A program made the translations under genes and the position numbers. This document shows, piece by piece, positions 38,304 to 50,503 of a DNA stretch of 64,000 nucleotides (positions are counted from its first letter, which is position 1; each line of letters opens with the position of its first letter). Under the pieces are notes generated by a model, which was given only the letters and a program-made list of their open reading frames with translations, was not told the DNA's origin and ran no database searches. This DNA is from Vespa crabro (lineage: Eukaryota > Arthropoda > Insecta > Hymenoptera > Vespidae), in assembly GCF_910589235.1 (NCBI RefSeq), contig NC_060963.1, positions 2,133,501 to 2,197,500 of the forward strand, written 5' to 3'.

Positions 38304-38845
38304 TTTTGTTTACTTAGTTATGATCTTTGCTCTATTTCTCTCTCCCTCTCTCTCTCTCTCCCCTTTTCTGAAAAAAAATTTAACAATTAATTTTTTATAA
38401 CTATTGTATACAATTAGAAATATATTTATAAGAATGTTATATCGGTAAAGAATGTAAACTTGTGTAAGAAAATAATAATTTATTTAAATATTACTATTAA
38501 TAATTAAAAAGCTACCTTTATTTTATATTCGACCTGTAGACAAAAATAATGCATAACCTCGATTATACAACATAATTTATTTTTAAGTAAACTCTTAGGA
38601 GGACTTTTTCAAATATTCCTCACGAATGTAAATATATGATTAAACTAGAAAAAAAAAAGAAAACAAAGGCATTTGACACGAGAGTACGTTAGATGAGTTT
38701 AAGTCATAAGCTTAGTCAGTTGTATTATCCTGCTATGGACGATATTATTTTTAAAAGTTAGAAACGAATACTATAACATAATATATAATATTAATACATC
38801 TATTATTTATAATTTGATCAAAAGTTATACAATAAAACAGTGAAG
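38304..38845. promoter_or_regulatory. Head-to-head gap between UNC50 and FKBP39
   Basis: The two start codons are 543 nt apart on opposite strands, so this segment must hold both promoters. It has a CT tract next to UNC50 (about 38338..38360) and AT-rich sequence near FKBP39. No TATA element or clear factor site was assigned. Confidence 0.5.
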
Positions 38846-39973
38846 ATGTTTTGGGGTTTAATAATGGAGCCAAAAAAACGATATAGTCAAACCGTTGAAA
38901 TACCATTTCACTTGTCTATGGCAACTTTGGATACTACAACCGGCAATGATGAAATAGTGCAAGTTACGATAACTTACAATGATACGAATTATTTACTTTG
39001 TAATCTGAAAAAAAGCACAATGTGGCAAGTATCACTTGACTTGAATTTTGAAAAAGGAAATGAAATAACTTTTATATGTAATGGTGAGAGTTATGTACAT
39101 TTAACTGGATATTTGAATCATAAATTAATTTTGAAAGAACAAGAAGAACGAAATGAAGATTCACAAATAGCTAATAAACAAATAAAAAGAAAAGCAATGC
39201 ATTATCCTAATGTATCTTCAAAACCAAAACGAATGAAATGTGAAATTGAATCTTCGGATGAGTTACAATCTGATTACAGTGAATATATAACTGGGACTGA
39301 GAGTGAAGAAGAAGATAATGATGAAGATGAAGATGAATATGAAGATGAAGAAGGAATAGGAATAGATGAAATGGATGATAGCTTTGAAGCTGATGATGAT
39401 GATGAAGAACTTTGTTTAAATATGGAGTCTATTGATGTCTCTGAAGACAAAGAAGAAATTGAAGAAGATACTGAAAAAGAAAATAAACTTATCAAACGAA
39501 ATAAAAAAAACAAACAAATCCAACAACAAGATAAGATGCAAGATGAAAGAAAATTAATGTCTGAACAGGAAGATGAAGAAAGAAAACAAGATAGAAAACA
39601 ACAAAAGAAAAAATTGAGAACACAAAATGTTCTAAGAGAGATAAAGAAAACTAAACCTATAAGAATAAAAGATATAAAGATAGGCAATGGAGCAGTTGCA
39701 AAATCAGGAAAATTGATCTCCATTTATTATACGGGTAAATTAAAGAATGGCAAGAAATTTGATGAGAGTAAACAAGGAAATGGTTTTAAATTTAAACTTG
39801 GAAGAAATCAAGTGATTAAAGGATGGGACATAGGTATAATAGGTATGAAAGTTGGCGGAAAGAGGCAAATTATAATTCCTCCTGCTATGGGATATGGTGC
39901 TAGAGGTTTGCCCCCTTATATTCCTGGAAATAGTACACTTGAATATGAAATTGAATTAAGAAATGTTCAATGA
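38846..39973 (+). CDS. Fkbp39: Nuclear FKBP-type peptidyl-prolyl isomerase (FKBP39/FKBP46-like)
   Basis: A single uninterrupted exon of 375 aa, the only intronless gene in the window. The N-terminal MFWGLIMEPKKRYSQTVEIP opens the nucleoplasmin-like domain of this nuclear FKBP group. Long acidic tracts (residues about 145 to 215, with EEDNDEDEDEYEDEEG) follow, then a Lys/Gln-rich linker. The last 100 residues are the FKBP fold: VAKSGKLISIYYTGKL, KFDES with the conserved Phe-Asp pair, NQVIKGWDIGIIGMKVGGKR, and GYGARGLPPYIPGNSTLEYE. The family binds histones and catalyses proline isomerisation. The start is the ATG at 38846; a second in-frame ATG lies seven codons later. Its promoter is shared with UNC50. 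Confidence 0.93.
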   Translation: MFWGLIMEPKKRYSQTVEIPFHLSMATLDTTTGNDEIVQVTITYNDTNYLLCNLKKSTMWQVSLDLNFEKGNEITFICNGESYVHLTGYLNHKLILKEQEERNEDSQIANKQIKRKAMHYPNVSSKPKRMKCEIESSDELQSDYSEYITGTESEEEDNDEDEDEYEDEEGIGIDEMDDSFEADDDDEELCLNMESIDVSEDKEEIEEDTEKENKLIKRNKKNKQIQQQDKMQDERKLMSEQEDEERKQDRKQQKKKLRTQNVLREIKKTKPIRIKDIKIGNGAVAKSGKLISIYYTGKLKNGKKFDESKQGNGFKFKLGRNQVIKGWDIGIIGMKVGGKRQIIIPPAMGYGARGLPPYIPGNSTLEYEIELRNVQ

Positions 39974-40956
39974 TATTTAAAAAAATCTTATTATGATTTG
40001 ATTAATTTCCAAGCTTGTGATTACTAACAGTATCTGATTAACGCGAAACAAGTAAAACGAATTTTTGGTTAGTTTCAAATAATAATATTATTCAAATTGT
40101 ATTCGATAAGATGTGATAGCAGATGCAACACAATTATTATATGTGATATTTAATATATTTTAACCTTATGTATGTCAAATATGTTGAAATAAGTGATATA
40201 AACAAATTTTATTATTAAATTAAAAAAGAAACATTATGTTTATTGTTACATTATCATTCTAGCTATTAGACAATTAATATAAATTACCTGTACACTTTTT
40301 TTTTTGTTTTTATAACATTAGATTTAAGCTTAATTTATGTCATACGTTAAATGTCAACAATATAAATAAGACAATAAATTTTAATTTTTGCATCATACAC
40401 TTAATGAAAATTCACAATTTTATGTATCTTAATCTTTTCATATAAATTTCTTTTATCGGAATTAATGCGTACCGGGTTTTTTTTTACAGTTGGATAACTG
40501 ATGATGTACATACATATATTAATTATGATTGGATGACTGGATAGAGAGAGAATGATAGATGTAATATGATTGCTACATAAACGAGATATGAAAATATTTA
40601 TAAGCACCACATGAGTCATTAATATATTTAAGCATAAAAATTTTAAGATTCTATTAATTTACTTAAACGTAACAAAAAATAAAAAGATTAGAGATACGCT
40701 TTTATATTCGATCAACATTATTTACATGTTTCTCAATTTTCTGACGTTTTACAACGTGAAGATAGGTGTGCTGAAATCGCTATCATTCGCGCTCCCTAGT
40801 GGTTTAACCGGTAAACTTCAATAAAATTAAGTACTACATATAAAACAGAAATTAAATAAAATATTTACATATTATAATATATATGTAGTTATTACAATAT
40901 ATAATTATTAATATTATTCACAGAGTATGGAAAGGAATGTTTATTCTATGAAATTG
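39974..40956. other. Tail-to-tail interval between FKBP39 and NUP43
   Basis: Contains the two 3' UTRs. A minus-strand AATAAA at 40939..40944 lies just beyond the NUP43 stop, and a plus-strand AATAAA near 40374 could serve FKBP39. The stretch 40740..40815 is more GC-rich and contains a CTCF-like motif (reported separately). No gene was seen. Confidence 0.55.
40788..40803 (-). promoter_or_regulatory. CTCF-like insulator motif
   Basis: On the - strand the sequence reads ACCACTAGGGAGCGCG, which differs from the well-known CTCF core CCACTAGGGGGCGC at one position. It lies between two convergent genes, where an insulator would be plausible. A TTTAACCGGTAAA element, resembling the Grainyhead site AACCGGTT, follows within 10 nt on the + strand. 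Binding is not shown by the sequence. Confidence 0.4.
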
Positions 40957-41167
40957 TTATATAGCTACATTTTTAATAATATACATAGCTTCATTATCAC
41001 ATCCAAATAGTAAAGTTGTTTTATCAATGTCAATACTATTTATTGGTTTATGCATATCACAACAGAGCGATGTAACGTTAATATTACCATTTGTTCCTAT
41101 TGTATTCAACCAATGAGTGTCTGTTGAATCTACAATGAAAATTACTATATGAATGACACATTTTATA

Positions 41168-41220
<53 letters not shown>

Positions 41221-42496
41221 TAGAAAAATAAAGTTACCTAATCTTAATTTTGAATTCTGTGTATTGTTCCAATGCCATAATTCACCACTGGTTGAACATG
41301 TAAATAAATTTTCTGGTCTGTCTGGATGAAACATAATTTCACTAACTGCTTTTGCATGAGCATTAAGCTGTGATATGGGATAAGTATGATGTCTTAAATC
41401 CCATACAGTCAAACTACCATCACCTCCACCTGCAACTATTATGTGCCTCTGTGTAGGATGATGTGCGATACTCATTGCTTCGGTCTGAAAAATATTTTAT
41501 ATAATTATTTAATATTTTAAGGACTATATTAATTACAAAAAAGATTAAAATATGAAATGTATACGATACTTTGATCTGTTCTGAAAGCATAAAAGTAGTT
41601 GCAGGAGTATCATGATCATTTCTTAAATCCCAAACTTTCATGTGTCCTCGTAAATTGCCTGTCAGTATTTCACTATGTCTTAGGAAATCAACACAATAAA
41701 TAGAACAGCTATCTGCATTCTCTACAAATTTAAATAAAGTTTGCTCATATGAAAATTCTTATGAGTGTACATTATATAAACATTAATATTTACCAATTAT
41801 TCTAACTGGTTTCTGTTGTGTAGTTGTCAGAAGATTGATTCGACCATCTTCACCCACCGAAACTATATCTTGCTCGAAATTAGAAAGAGCAGTACATGGA
41901 GCATAATCTAATGTTCTATATAAATAAACATTAATCATAATAATGAATTTGCACAGAGTTATATATATATCATGAAGTTTACTTACTTATAATTATGTAT
42001 AAATTCCCATGCCATATGTTCTTTAAATTGAGGAAATGGATTTTCATGAATTTGTAATAGTTTAACAGAGCCTAAGGATGACGATGCCACAAAAAAGTTA
42101 CTGTTTATAAACTGTAAAATTTATATAATATTAATCTTAACCAAACAACATCTATTGTATATTTAATCTTGAATATAAAACCTTTATTTCTGTAACATCA
42201 CCGAGAAATGAATACTCAGAAGCAATAGTTGGATATGTTTCTTCATCTTCGTTTGTTGTAAGAGACCAATATGTAATTTTATTTACCTAGATATTAGAAT
42301 AAAACGTTATAGATGACAATAATTTATTTTATTCATAAACTCATTTCAATAGAAAAATTTAGGTTATGTATCATTCATATACCGGATCGTCCCAGCTGCC
42401 GGTTAAAAAGTTTTTTATTTCTGCAAAATCTTCACGTTTCCATCTTATCTTTGAAATCTTTTGAGATATAAATGTTCCTTGGACATTTTCGCTCAT
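40957..42496 (-). CDS. NUP43: Nucleoporin NUP43 (WD40 repeat)
   Basis: Seven exons join in phase to 345 aa: 42383..42496, 42182..42286, 41987..42111, 41794..41915, 41570..41721, 41238..41484 and 40957..41129. NUP43 is a beta-propeller subunit of the Y-shaped (NUP107-160) scaffold of the nuclear pore. WD-like units are visible: FLTGSWDDP, VGEDGRINLLT, TGNLRGHMKVWDLR, VAGGGDGSLTVWDLR and CSTSGELWHWN. The N-terminal ISKIRWK and the length near 380 aa fit the family. Intron 6 contains an AT array of about 50 nt. AATAAA 13 nt beyond the stop suggests a very short 3' UTR. Confidence 0.92.
41168..41219. repeat. AT dinucleotide microsatellite
   Basis: About 50 nt of pure AT in the last intron of NUP43, 20 nt downstream of the exon 6 donor. 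Confidence 0.9.
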
Positions 42497-42894
42497 TTTA
42501 AAAAAAACACTTTTTGTTAAAATTTCAATAAAACAAGAATATTATAAACGAAGTTACAGGTCAGATTGAAAAGAAGAGTAATTCTGAAGTTAATGTAAAA
42601 TGTGTATTGATTCGATGAAATATATTTATATAATGTTAACGAATTATAGATCTTTAAATTGTTCTTATTTTATATATTAAAATTTATAATTTAAACTAAA
42701 TCACGTATTAACGGTTAATACGAAAAAAAAAGTTCGATTTCCCGCGCTCGTAACTAATATCACGCTCGCGCCATTTTCATCCAAGCGATGAAATTCGATG
42801 AAATCTATTTCTGTGGACTCCAGGAACATCACCATCTTAGAAAGTTAGAATCTCGACGAGAGTCAAATGATTCTATAACGTTCTACCATTCGTA
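42497..42894. promoter_or_regulatory. Head-to-head promoter of NUP43 and the MATH protein gene
   Basis: Only 398 nt separate the two start codons. A GC-rich core at about 42735..42790 (TTTCCCGCGCTCG, CACGCTCGCGCCATTTTC) contains two E2F-like TTTCCCGCGC/GCGCCATTTT sequences. It is probably shared by both genes. Confidence 0.5.
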
Positions 42895-44321
42895 ATGTCG
42901 ATAATGATAAAACGTTCGATATTACTTTTGTATATTTTTGTGTTGTATTCGATTATCGTTAGTGCAATTGTACCAGTTTCGAAAAATGGTAAATAGATTT
43001 AAAATTTAAAACAATAACGAAAAAAAATTCATTATTAAAAAAATATATTATTGGTCTTTCATAACTTATGATAAAACACGACGCGTATATTTTCAGTTGA
43101 AATTGAAAGCAATGTTAGAGACGATAATAATATTATCGAAACGCAATATGCAGTTTGTAAAATTTCAACGGAGGATTTAGTCGCAAACGCACATGCTACC
43201 GTAACAAAAGTTCTCACAGGAGCCTGCAATGCAAGTAAGATTCGTTCGATTAAGATCTGTAACTTTTTGATTTGAACAGTTTTTCTTTCATTTTTGTTTT
43301 TTTTTTTCTTTCTTTCTTCTTCTTTTGCCCGTACGACTAACTCCATAAAAATGAATTCTCTTACAGAAACAGTAGAAGCGAGATTTGAAAAATTAGAAAA
43401 AAATTTATCCGACGAATTACAGGAGATCAAGATACTTCTTCGTACATTAATGGAACAACGTGATACTTCTTCAAAAATCAATGATACGATTTATCGAAAT
43501 AACAAACAAAACGTTAAATCTAATTACAAGATTTTTTACAACGATCATAATGTTTCTCCAAGGCAAAATGAGATCAATGAATTTAATTATACGATTAAAA
43601 CGGAATCATTGAATAGTTAGTGAAAATAGAATGAATGTTTACTTATTCATTTTTTTATCTAATTATCGTTTTTATATAAAACATTTATGTTTTTTGTTTT
43701 TTTTTTGTTTGTTTTTTTTTTTTTTTATTTTTTTTTCAGAATCCTTAAACGTTTTTACGTATTATTGGGAAATTAGGGGTTTCGAGGAGAAACTTTCGAA
43801 ATGGGATAGAACACGTTACGAACGTAGTTCAACCTTTTACGTGGGTCAACCTGGATACGCGATGTATTTAAAAATTGTACCGAAATATTTTCCAGATGGT
43901 ACAGTGTTTATAAGCGTTGGTTTAACGAGTGGTCAATACGATTCGTTCGTTAAATGGCCGTTCTCTTATAAAATCCAATTGTCGGTAAGAATATTCGATA
44001 AATAGAGAAATCGTCTTAATAATTAATATATTCGATATTATAAATATGAAATATTGTTTATTAAAGATTTTAGATCAGTCATTAGAAAAATTAAAAGAGG
44101 ATAGACCTTCTCGTATTTGGGATCCAACTGCACTTTGTACAGAATATTTTTGGAAACGTCCTACATCGATTGGTGAAACAGATAATCCAGAATGTGTTGG
44201 TTTAAGTATCCCAAGAAATGTTATACTCTCTAGATTACCTTTGATTTTTCGTACTGGTACAAGTCATTCTCGATATATTTGGAATGACAGTATATTAGTG
44301 AAACTTGTTATCTATTTTTAA
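42895..44321 (+). CDS. Predicted secreted MATH-domain protein
   Basis: Five exons join in phase to 326 aa: 42895..42988, 43097..43234, 43367..43615, 43740..43984 and 44067..44321. The N-terminus MSIMIKRSILLLYIFVLYSI ending in VSA looks like a signal peptide. Exon 3 has a heptad-like helix (VEARFEKLEKNLSDELQEIK and LLRTLMEQ), about residues 78 to 108, which could oligomerise. Residues about 162 to 322 match the MATH/TRAF-C fold: VFTYYWEIRGFEEKLSKWD, YVGQPGYAMYLKIVPKY, VFISVGLTSGQYD, WPFSYKIQLSILDQ, WKRPTSIGETDNPECVG. There is no RING, zinc finger, BTB or protease domain, unlike TRAFs, SPOP or meprins. The acceptor of exon 5 has a weak pyrimidine tract. I cannot name an orthologue. Confidence 0.8.
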
Positions 44322-44818
44322 GTATTATCGATCTTTGAATGTCAATTGAAATGACGTGGAAAGAAAAACAAAAACAAAAACAAAAAAAAACAAAAAAAAA
44401 AAAAAAGAAGAAAAAAGAGAAAAATCCAATGTCTCGTTTTACAACATGAAATTCGTTTATTATAATTTCTTTTACAGATATAACACAATTTTTTTTTTCT
44501 TGTGGCGTAAAGCATCAAAATTAATTATAATATAAAAACGGTAAAAACATATTATCAATTATATTCATATTTACGCGATATGAATCAATATAGATATCGA
44601 AATGACGTTGCGATGTATTAAAAATATCTTCGTAGTTGATATCACAATATTAAAATAATATATAAATGGAATGAATTAAATCATCGCTTTCGATCGATAT
44701 ACTTATTTAAAAATATTATTAAACATAGATGAAATAATTCTAAATAATTTAATAATATTTTGACTTTCGATTGTTCATTTCATGAATCTAAAGGAGTACT
44801 TATATTAATTTCTATCAG
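44322..44818. other. Tail-to-tail interval between MATH gene and CCAP
   Basis: AT-rich, about 500 nt, holding the 3' UTRs of both genes. An A-rich tract at 44370..44420 follows the MATH gene stop by 50 nt. No gene was seen. Confidence 0.5.
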
Positions 44819-46834
44819 TCAATTAATTTCTTCCAGTGCTAATTCTCGATCGGGTAAAACTGTGAAGTCCTGTGTTATCTCTGGGTGCTCATAATCATTA
44901 GAACCTCGAGAAATTATGTTTCGAATTTCTTCGGAAGCCGCATTTATTAAAGCTTTATAGATAGGTATCGGAAGACGAATTTTAATTCCTTTCTTAGAAT
45001 CAAAGTACGGAGAATGAATTGAAGTTCCATGAAAACTCCTTTTCTTTCCACAGCCTGTGAAATTTTAGCCTTTTAACAAAAATCTTAAAGGATCGTATGA
45101 GATCCTTTCTTTCTTTAATGAGAATTCACTCACCGGTAAACGCATTGCAAAATGGTCTTTTCATTTTATATGTTCCATACATCGAAAATGCGTTCGAGAT
45201 ATCGCGCTGAAATCGATCAGAATAATTTTTACAAGAAATATGAAAATATCGTAATAGATGTAAATAATCAAAATCATATAATGCATATGATTTTTCTATT
45301 TAATAGCTTACCTCATTTTGCATTCCTTCTACATATCCCATCTTTATTAAGAATATCAATGGTATTATGAAGAAAAGGTAACCAATTATCTAAAAATTCA
45401 AAGTAAATTTTGATAATTTTAAATGGAACTAAAGAACGGATTAATTGTAATTAAAGATTCTTACGATGGAAATACATAAAACAAATAACTTCGTTTGATT
45501 TTCTAAAGACAAGAGCAAATGAATTGATGATTTAAATGAATTAAGGAAATAATTGTGATTGAGAAATAAAAAGTTCGAAGAACTTCGGAAAACATTTTGA
45601 ATTATTTCTGAAAAAAATATTCATGTAATCTTATAATCGCCTACTAATTCCTACTGTTACATAATTTAAATAAAGTGGAAACGTTATACAATCACTTTTG
45701 TGCTTTGCTTAATTATCGATTAACATTAATACTTCATATTTTATCAAAGAGGAACAGATCTTTATGATGTTAATCGAAACAATCGTATTAATTAGATTCG
45801 TAGATTTGTTACAGTGTATATGTAATTAAAAATTGAACACTTGTTGCTTTAAAAATTTTCAAGTAAATAATTAATCGTAAAGCAAGCGAATTTGTGAAAT
45901 TTTAAATATTATAGTTTTCGAGGTGAGTCCTGTACAATTTCTTTTTTCCATTGACGTCCATTCTCAAGTTTAGATGTATAAAACAGGCAATTTAAAAAAT
46001 AATTATATTCTCGAGTATATTAAAATAAAAAAAAAAAATAGAAAAGTTTCCATAGTGTGAGATGTCTGTCAACGGCCATTTTGACACGTCATTAAAACTA
46101 TATTAATGGCAAACATCAATGTCATTGAAAATATGCGATACTTGTATCGCTATTAATGTACATTTAATAAAAAATAAAAATAGTATAAAAATAAAAAAAA
46201 AAAAAAAAGAAATTAAGAAAAAATAAGGAAAAAATATGTATATTAATTTTATAAAAAGAACGTTTTACGTGAAAGTATTTTTTTTCTAATGACTTTGACA
46301 AAACCAAAATATATTCGATGCGAGATTAAAAATAAAGTGATGAAAATATTACAACGTGATTCGGTCTTCATATCGTAGTTTTTTGAAAAGCAATTACTAT
46401 ATATCCACGACGTCTCATGATAAATATATTAACACGAAGAATCTTGTAAAGAATTTAAACGTTCATACATATATCGCCGTTAGATCGCCCACGTATTACA
46501 TAACTTCTTGTCTTACTAGCATAAATATAATTTATCTAACAGGTGACATATAAAAAAAAAAAAAAAAAAAAAAGAAAATCAAGTTTCTTATATTCTTAAC
46601 AAAATAACAAACAACTAACTTCATCATTCGCCATTATTAAATTTCAATAGGTATTCATTGATCGATATTCAATTTCAATTCGACCGTGTTAATTTTTAAA
46701 TCGTAAAGAACGATCTTATTGCAAATTCTTTTTTTTTTGTTTGTTTTTTTTTTCTCTTTGTCAAAAGTGTTAAAGGAAAATGATCTTTTCTTATGAAAAA
46801 TAAAAAGAAAGAAAACAAAAGAACGTACCTTCAT
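44819..46834 (-). CDS. CCAP: Crustacean cardioactive peptide (CCAP) precursor
   Basis: Four coding exons join in phase to 130 aa: 46829..46834, 45312..45389, 45134..45206 and 44819..45054. The first encodes only Met-Lys. The joined N-terminus MKIIGYLFFIIPLIFLIKMG is a good signal peptide. Residues 44 to 58 read KR-PFCNAFTGC-GKKR: dibasic cleavage on both sides, Gly for C-terminal amidation, and two Cys for the disulfide ring, giving exactly the arthropod CCAP nonapeptide. The peptide is split by an intron after Thr52. CCAP drives ecdysis behaviour, heart rate and gut motility. The remaining 70-odd residues after KKR have few dibasic sites and probably form a spacer. The start is inferred: the in-phase ATGAAG|GTACGT at 46834 is the only nearby donor that gives an open signal peptide. 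Confidence 0.9.
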
Positions 46835-47111
46835 TCTGGATAAGTTTGAATAAAGTTCTTTGCGTATTTTCCTTCGTCTTGATACTTTCTTTCTCTCTTT
46901 CTTTCTTGTTTAAAAAAAAAAAATAAAGCTAAATATTACTCGCTATTACTGTCTCGCACAATTTGAACTTCGACTAAAATGATTAGAAAAGGCAAAGGGT
47001 TGCTTGATTCTTTGCGCACGAAGGGTGCCAAGGAGTAAACGTATTTGAGGAAGAAATCTGTGCGCGCTTGCTCTTCAAGTACAACCCCCTCCTCGATCAA
47101 AGAGAATCGAG

Positions 47112-47147
47112 ACCGCCAGGAGAACGCATGACCGTACCTATATATAC
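47112..47147 (-). promoter_or_regulatory. Candidate TATA promoter of CCAP
   Basis: On the - strand TATATATAG occupies 47146..47138. Transcription would start about 30 nt later, near 47110, giving a 5' UTR of about 280 nt before the ATG at 46834. The 5' UTR candidate is GC-balanced, unlike the flanks. The element could also be a chance AT run. Confidence 0.4.
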
Positions 47148-47916
47148 TCATTTTCTAACAGTGAATCGTGTATTTTATCATTTGCATTGGAAGGAGAATT
47201 TTATCCTCGCTTACGTAGTCTTGTGGTTACCCTCGAAATACATATATACATGCATACATACATATATATAACGTCTAAGAAGACAAAATGTATCATCCCT
47301 TGCACACTTCGTTGCTATTTGATCTTTATTCGTTCAAAATTCTTAATGTGATTTCTCTTCGGTAAGGCATTCAAGGCTAAGAAATGCAAATTCAAATTCC
47401 AATGTAATAAGAGAACGATTAATTGAGAAAGATAAATTACAATACGATTTAAACATATCGAATTTATATATTTCATCGATGTATTATTTCGGATATACAA
47501 TTGACAATAAATATCTATAATGTTCATTGATAATAATTTCTTATTTTTATTTTTTTTTTATTTTTTTGATAATTTCAACTTCAAACAATCTTTCGCTAAG
47601 AGAATTTACGATAAGGTAAATTGAAAACGATTGAATATCGATAACAAGAAATCGTGAAAAAAGGAGTAGTCGATAAGAGTTTGAGTAAATCATAGAAAAA
47701 CGTCCGGGGTTAAGTACTTACATCGTTCGTACATCAGAACCTGCTGCGTTATGATAAGGTCATTCACACCCTTGAAACAATCGTGTGCCATTTTCTTTTT
47801 CATATTTAAACAAAATATATATATATATATTTAATGATTTCAGTTAATCCTAAAAATGAGGATTAACAAAACACATACTAAAATAAACAGTTTTATATAT
47901 ATGTATTTAGTTTAAT

Positions 47917-47972
<56 letters not shown>

Positions 47973-50446
47973 TATATATATGTATAAAGATATATATATA
48001 TTTTTTAAAAAGATTTTTTGCAGACGCCTTAAAACATGAAACTTTTTATTTTTCAAGGAGAAAATGTAATATATTATATATTATACATTATATTATTTTA
48101 TATAATATATCCCTACAATTTTTATATTATAGTAAAATATCGAACAAGTGAAACATGACTTATTATACAAAAATCAGATTGATTATATCATAAAGAATGT
48201 TTTATATTTATATTATTGTAACAACTACTATAATTTTTTTAATAGCAATTTAATTACTTTTATAGTGGTTTTATGTACAGTAGTAATAGAAGTTTAAATG
48301 ATAGAAAACAATTTCGAAAAGATGGCGCTGATTGTCAAAAATATGGGATATATGGTAAAGAAGATCAAAGGCGGGAAATATGAAATATATCAATTTTTTT
48401 GTTCAAACGTTTTATCCTTCTTATTCGAAATAGAACATATATTACAAATAATTTTGTTTTATTTCTATTGTTTTATAAAGAATTGATTACAATTATTTAT
48501 TATTTAGACGATATAGGTATTACAAGGTAAATAAAATTTTTATATAATAATGTATAATGTATAGTTTATTCAAAAAGATTTTGTTCAAAATACATATAAA
48601 TAAAAAATAAATGCTTCCATGTAGAACATGCCATTATGCGATTCAGTTGTCTGTGTGATAATTATCGAGAATGTACTTTCGTGTAAAAAAATAGGATAAT
48701 TAAAATTAACTTTAGGCCACAATAATTTAACTCCGTTTTTCAGTTTACTGGCAGCAGAAGAGTTGCAAATTGAATAAACTCATAAAAAAGTGGAAAATTA
48801 AAATGTCAGATTTAATACATTTTATATATATGTATAAATGTATATTCGTGATTGTTTAAAATCAAATAATAAATTTAATTGATTATTAATTATTAATGCA
48901 ATTGAAGGAAATTATATTTTGTATTTACGATTAATAATCATAAGTTAAACATTCTTTTATAGCATAAGATTTAATAAGTGCTCTTATACTGCCTTAATTA
49001 GTAAATGTATAATGTTACAGAAAACTTTAAGAAAATAGATAGAGATATTAAATTTTATAAATTATTCATAACAAAGCGTATTCTAGCATGTATATTTTTT
49101 TTTTTTTCTTTTTATCCTCCTTTTTGGTTTTGAATTGTTACATGTAAATTGACAATATTTCAAGCTAGGCCATATCTCGCATATGTTTGTTTGCCTTATT
49201 ATACTTTTTTGATGTGATGTTTTTATTTCATTTAGAAATTATTTTAATGCAGAGTGATTCAACAGTACACATAATATTAATTCATTACATTGTTCAGACA
49301 AATAAGTCAGAAGATAATTCATGATGTGACTAGAATCTTTTTACACTTCATACATTCATTTATAGTCTTATGTGCAAAAGTATATAATAAAAACTGTAAA
49401 AGTTACAATAGATTGTAATACATAGCTTTGGTTTATAGCATTTTTAGCGATATTATCCAAATAAGAAGGAAAATGCGACTTTTCTTAAGCTGCATGAGCT
49501 GTAAGTAGTGTAATTTATGTTATTGATGTATTTGTACTCAGAGTACTATCATTGATAAATATATCATCCTATAATTGAATCTGTAATAAAAAAACGAAAT
49601 TATAAAAAGTTTTGATCTCATATATTTAAATATAGAGCTAAACTATTTAAAACAGCTGCCTCGAAAACATGTTACACCGTATATCGTGAATAAAAACATT
49701 ACTTTTTATATTATTAATACTTTATTTACGACTGATACTATGTATATTATGTAAAAATTAGAAAATCTCTTGCCAAATTTGATAATTTTTTTTTTTTATG
49801 AATCTATTTATAATCACGATAGTTTCAATTATTGATTTTAATTAAAACAGAATATATGCATTACATTGATATATCAAGATATAACAGATTTTTTTTTTTT
49901 TTTTTTTTAATATACTATGATATGAGCAAATCAAATTATTTTGAAAAGCTATATAAAAGAATTGCACTACTTACAATAAATGCAAATCGATATATATATA
50001 TATAACATAGTAATATAATACATAAACGTTATATGTTTATTCTCTAAACTTAGTGCGTTATGCGATACATATGTACGATTGTACATATGGATAAATTCCT
50101 ATGGCTTAAAATGTCAAAAAGGTATGAAATATTCTTTGTATTTAAAACTGTGCAATATTTGATGCAAAAAAATTGTTAGTTAACAATTTGCATCATTAAA
50201 TCATGTCTTAATCTGGAAGATATCCTCTAGCAGCTATTAAAATATCATATTATAGTTCACTTCAATTTGTTGAAGTTTATAAAGAAATTTCATGTACAAT
50301 TAATTTATAAAAATCAATATTCTAGGTTTTAAAAATTAAATTCAATATTATAGCATACAGTTTACTGCAAACATCTCAGACATATTTTAAATCTCAATCA
50401 AACATCTAATTACTTGAATGTTTTATTGTACTCAAAATTGTATAAA

Positions 50447-50447
50447 G

Positions 50448-50501
<54 letters not shown>
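50447..50501. repeat. Poly(A) tract of about 55 nt
   Basis: The longest single-base run in the window. There is no target-site duplication or polyadenylation signal immediately 5' of it that I could identify. Confidence 0.85.

Positions 50502-50503
<2 letters not shown>

Noticed and set aside
48298..48486. 62-aa + strand frame beginning MIENNFEKMALIVKNMG
   Set aside because: Isolated, AT-rich, no family similarity and no upstream promoter evidence.
50100..50501. Possible retroposon ending in the 55-nt poly(A) tract
   Set aside because: No target-site duplication, coding remnant or SINE-like promoter boxes could be found upstream of the tract.
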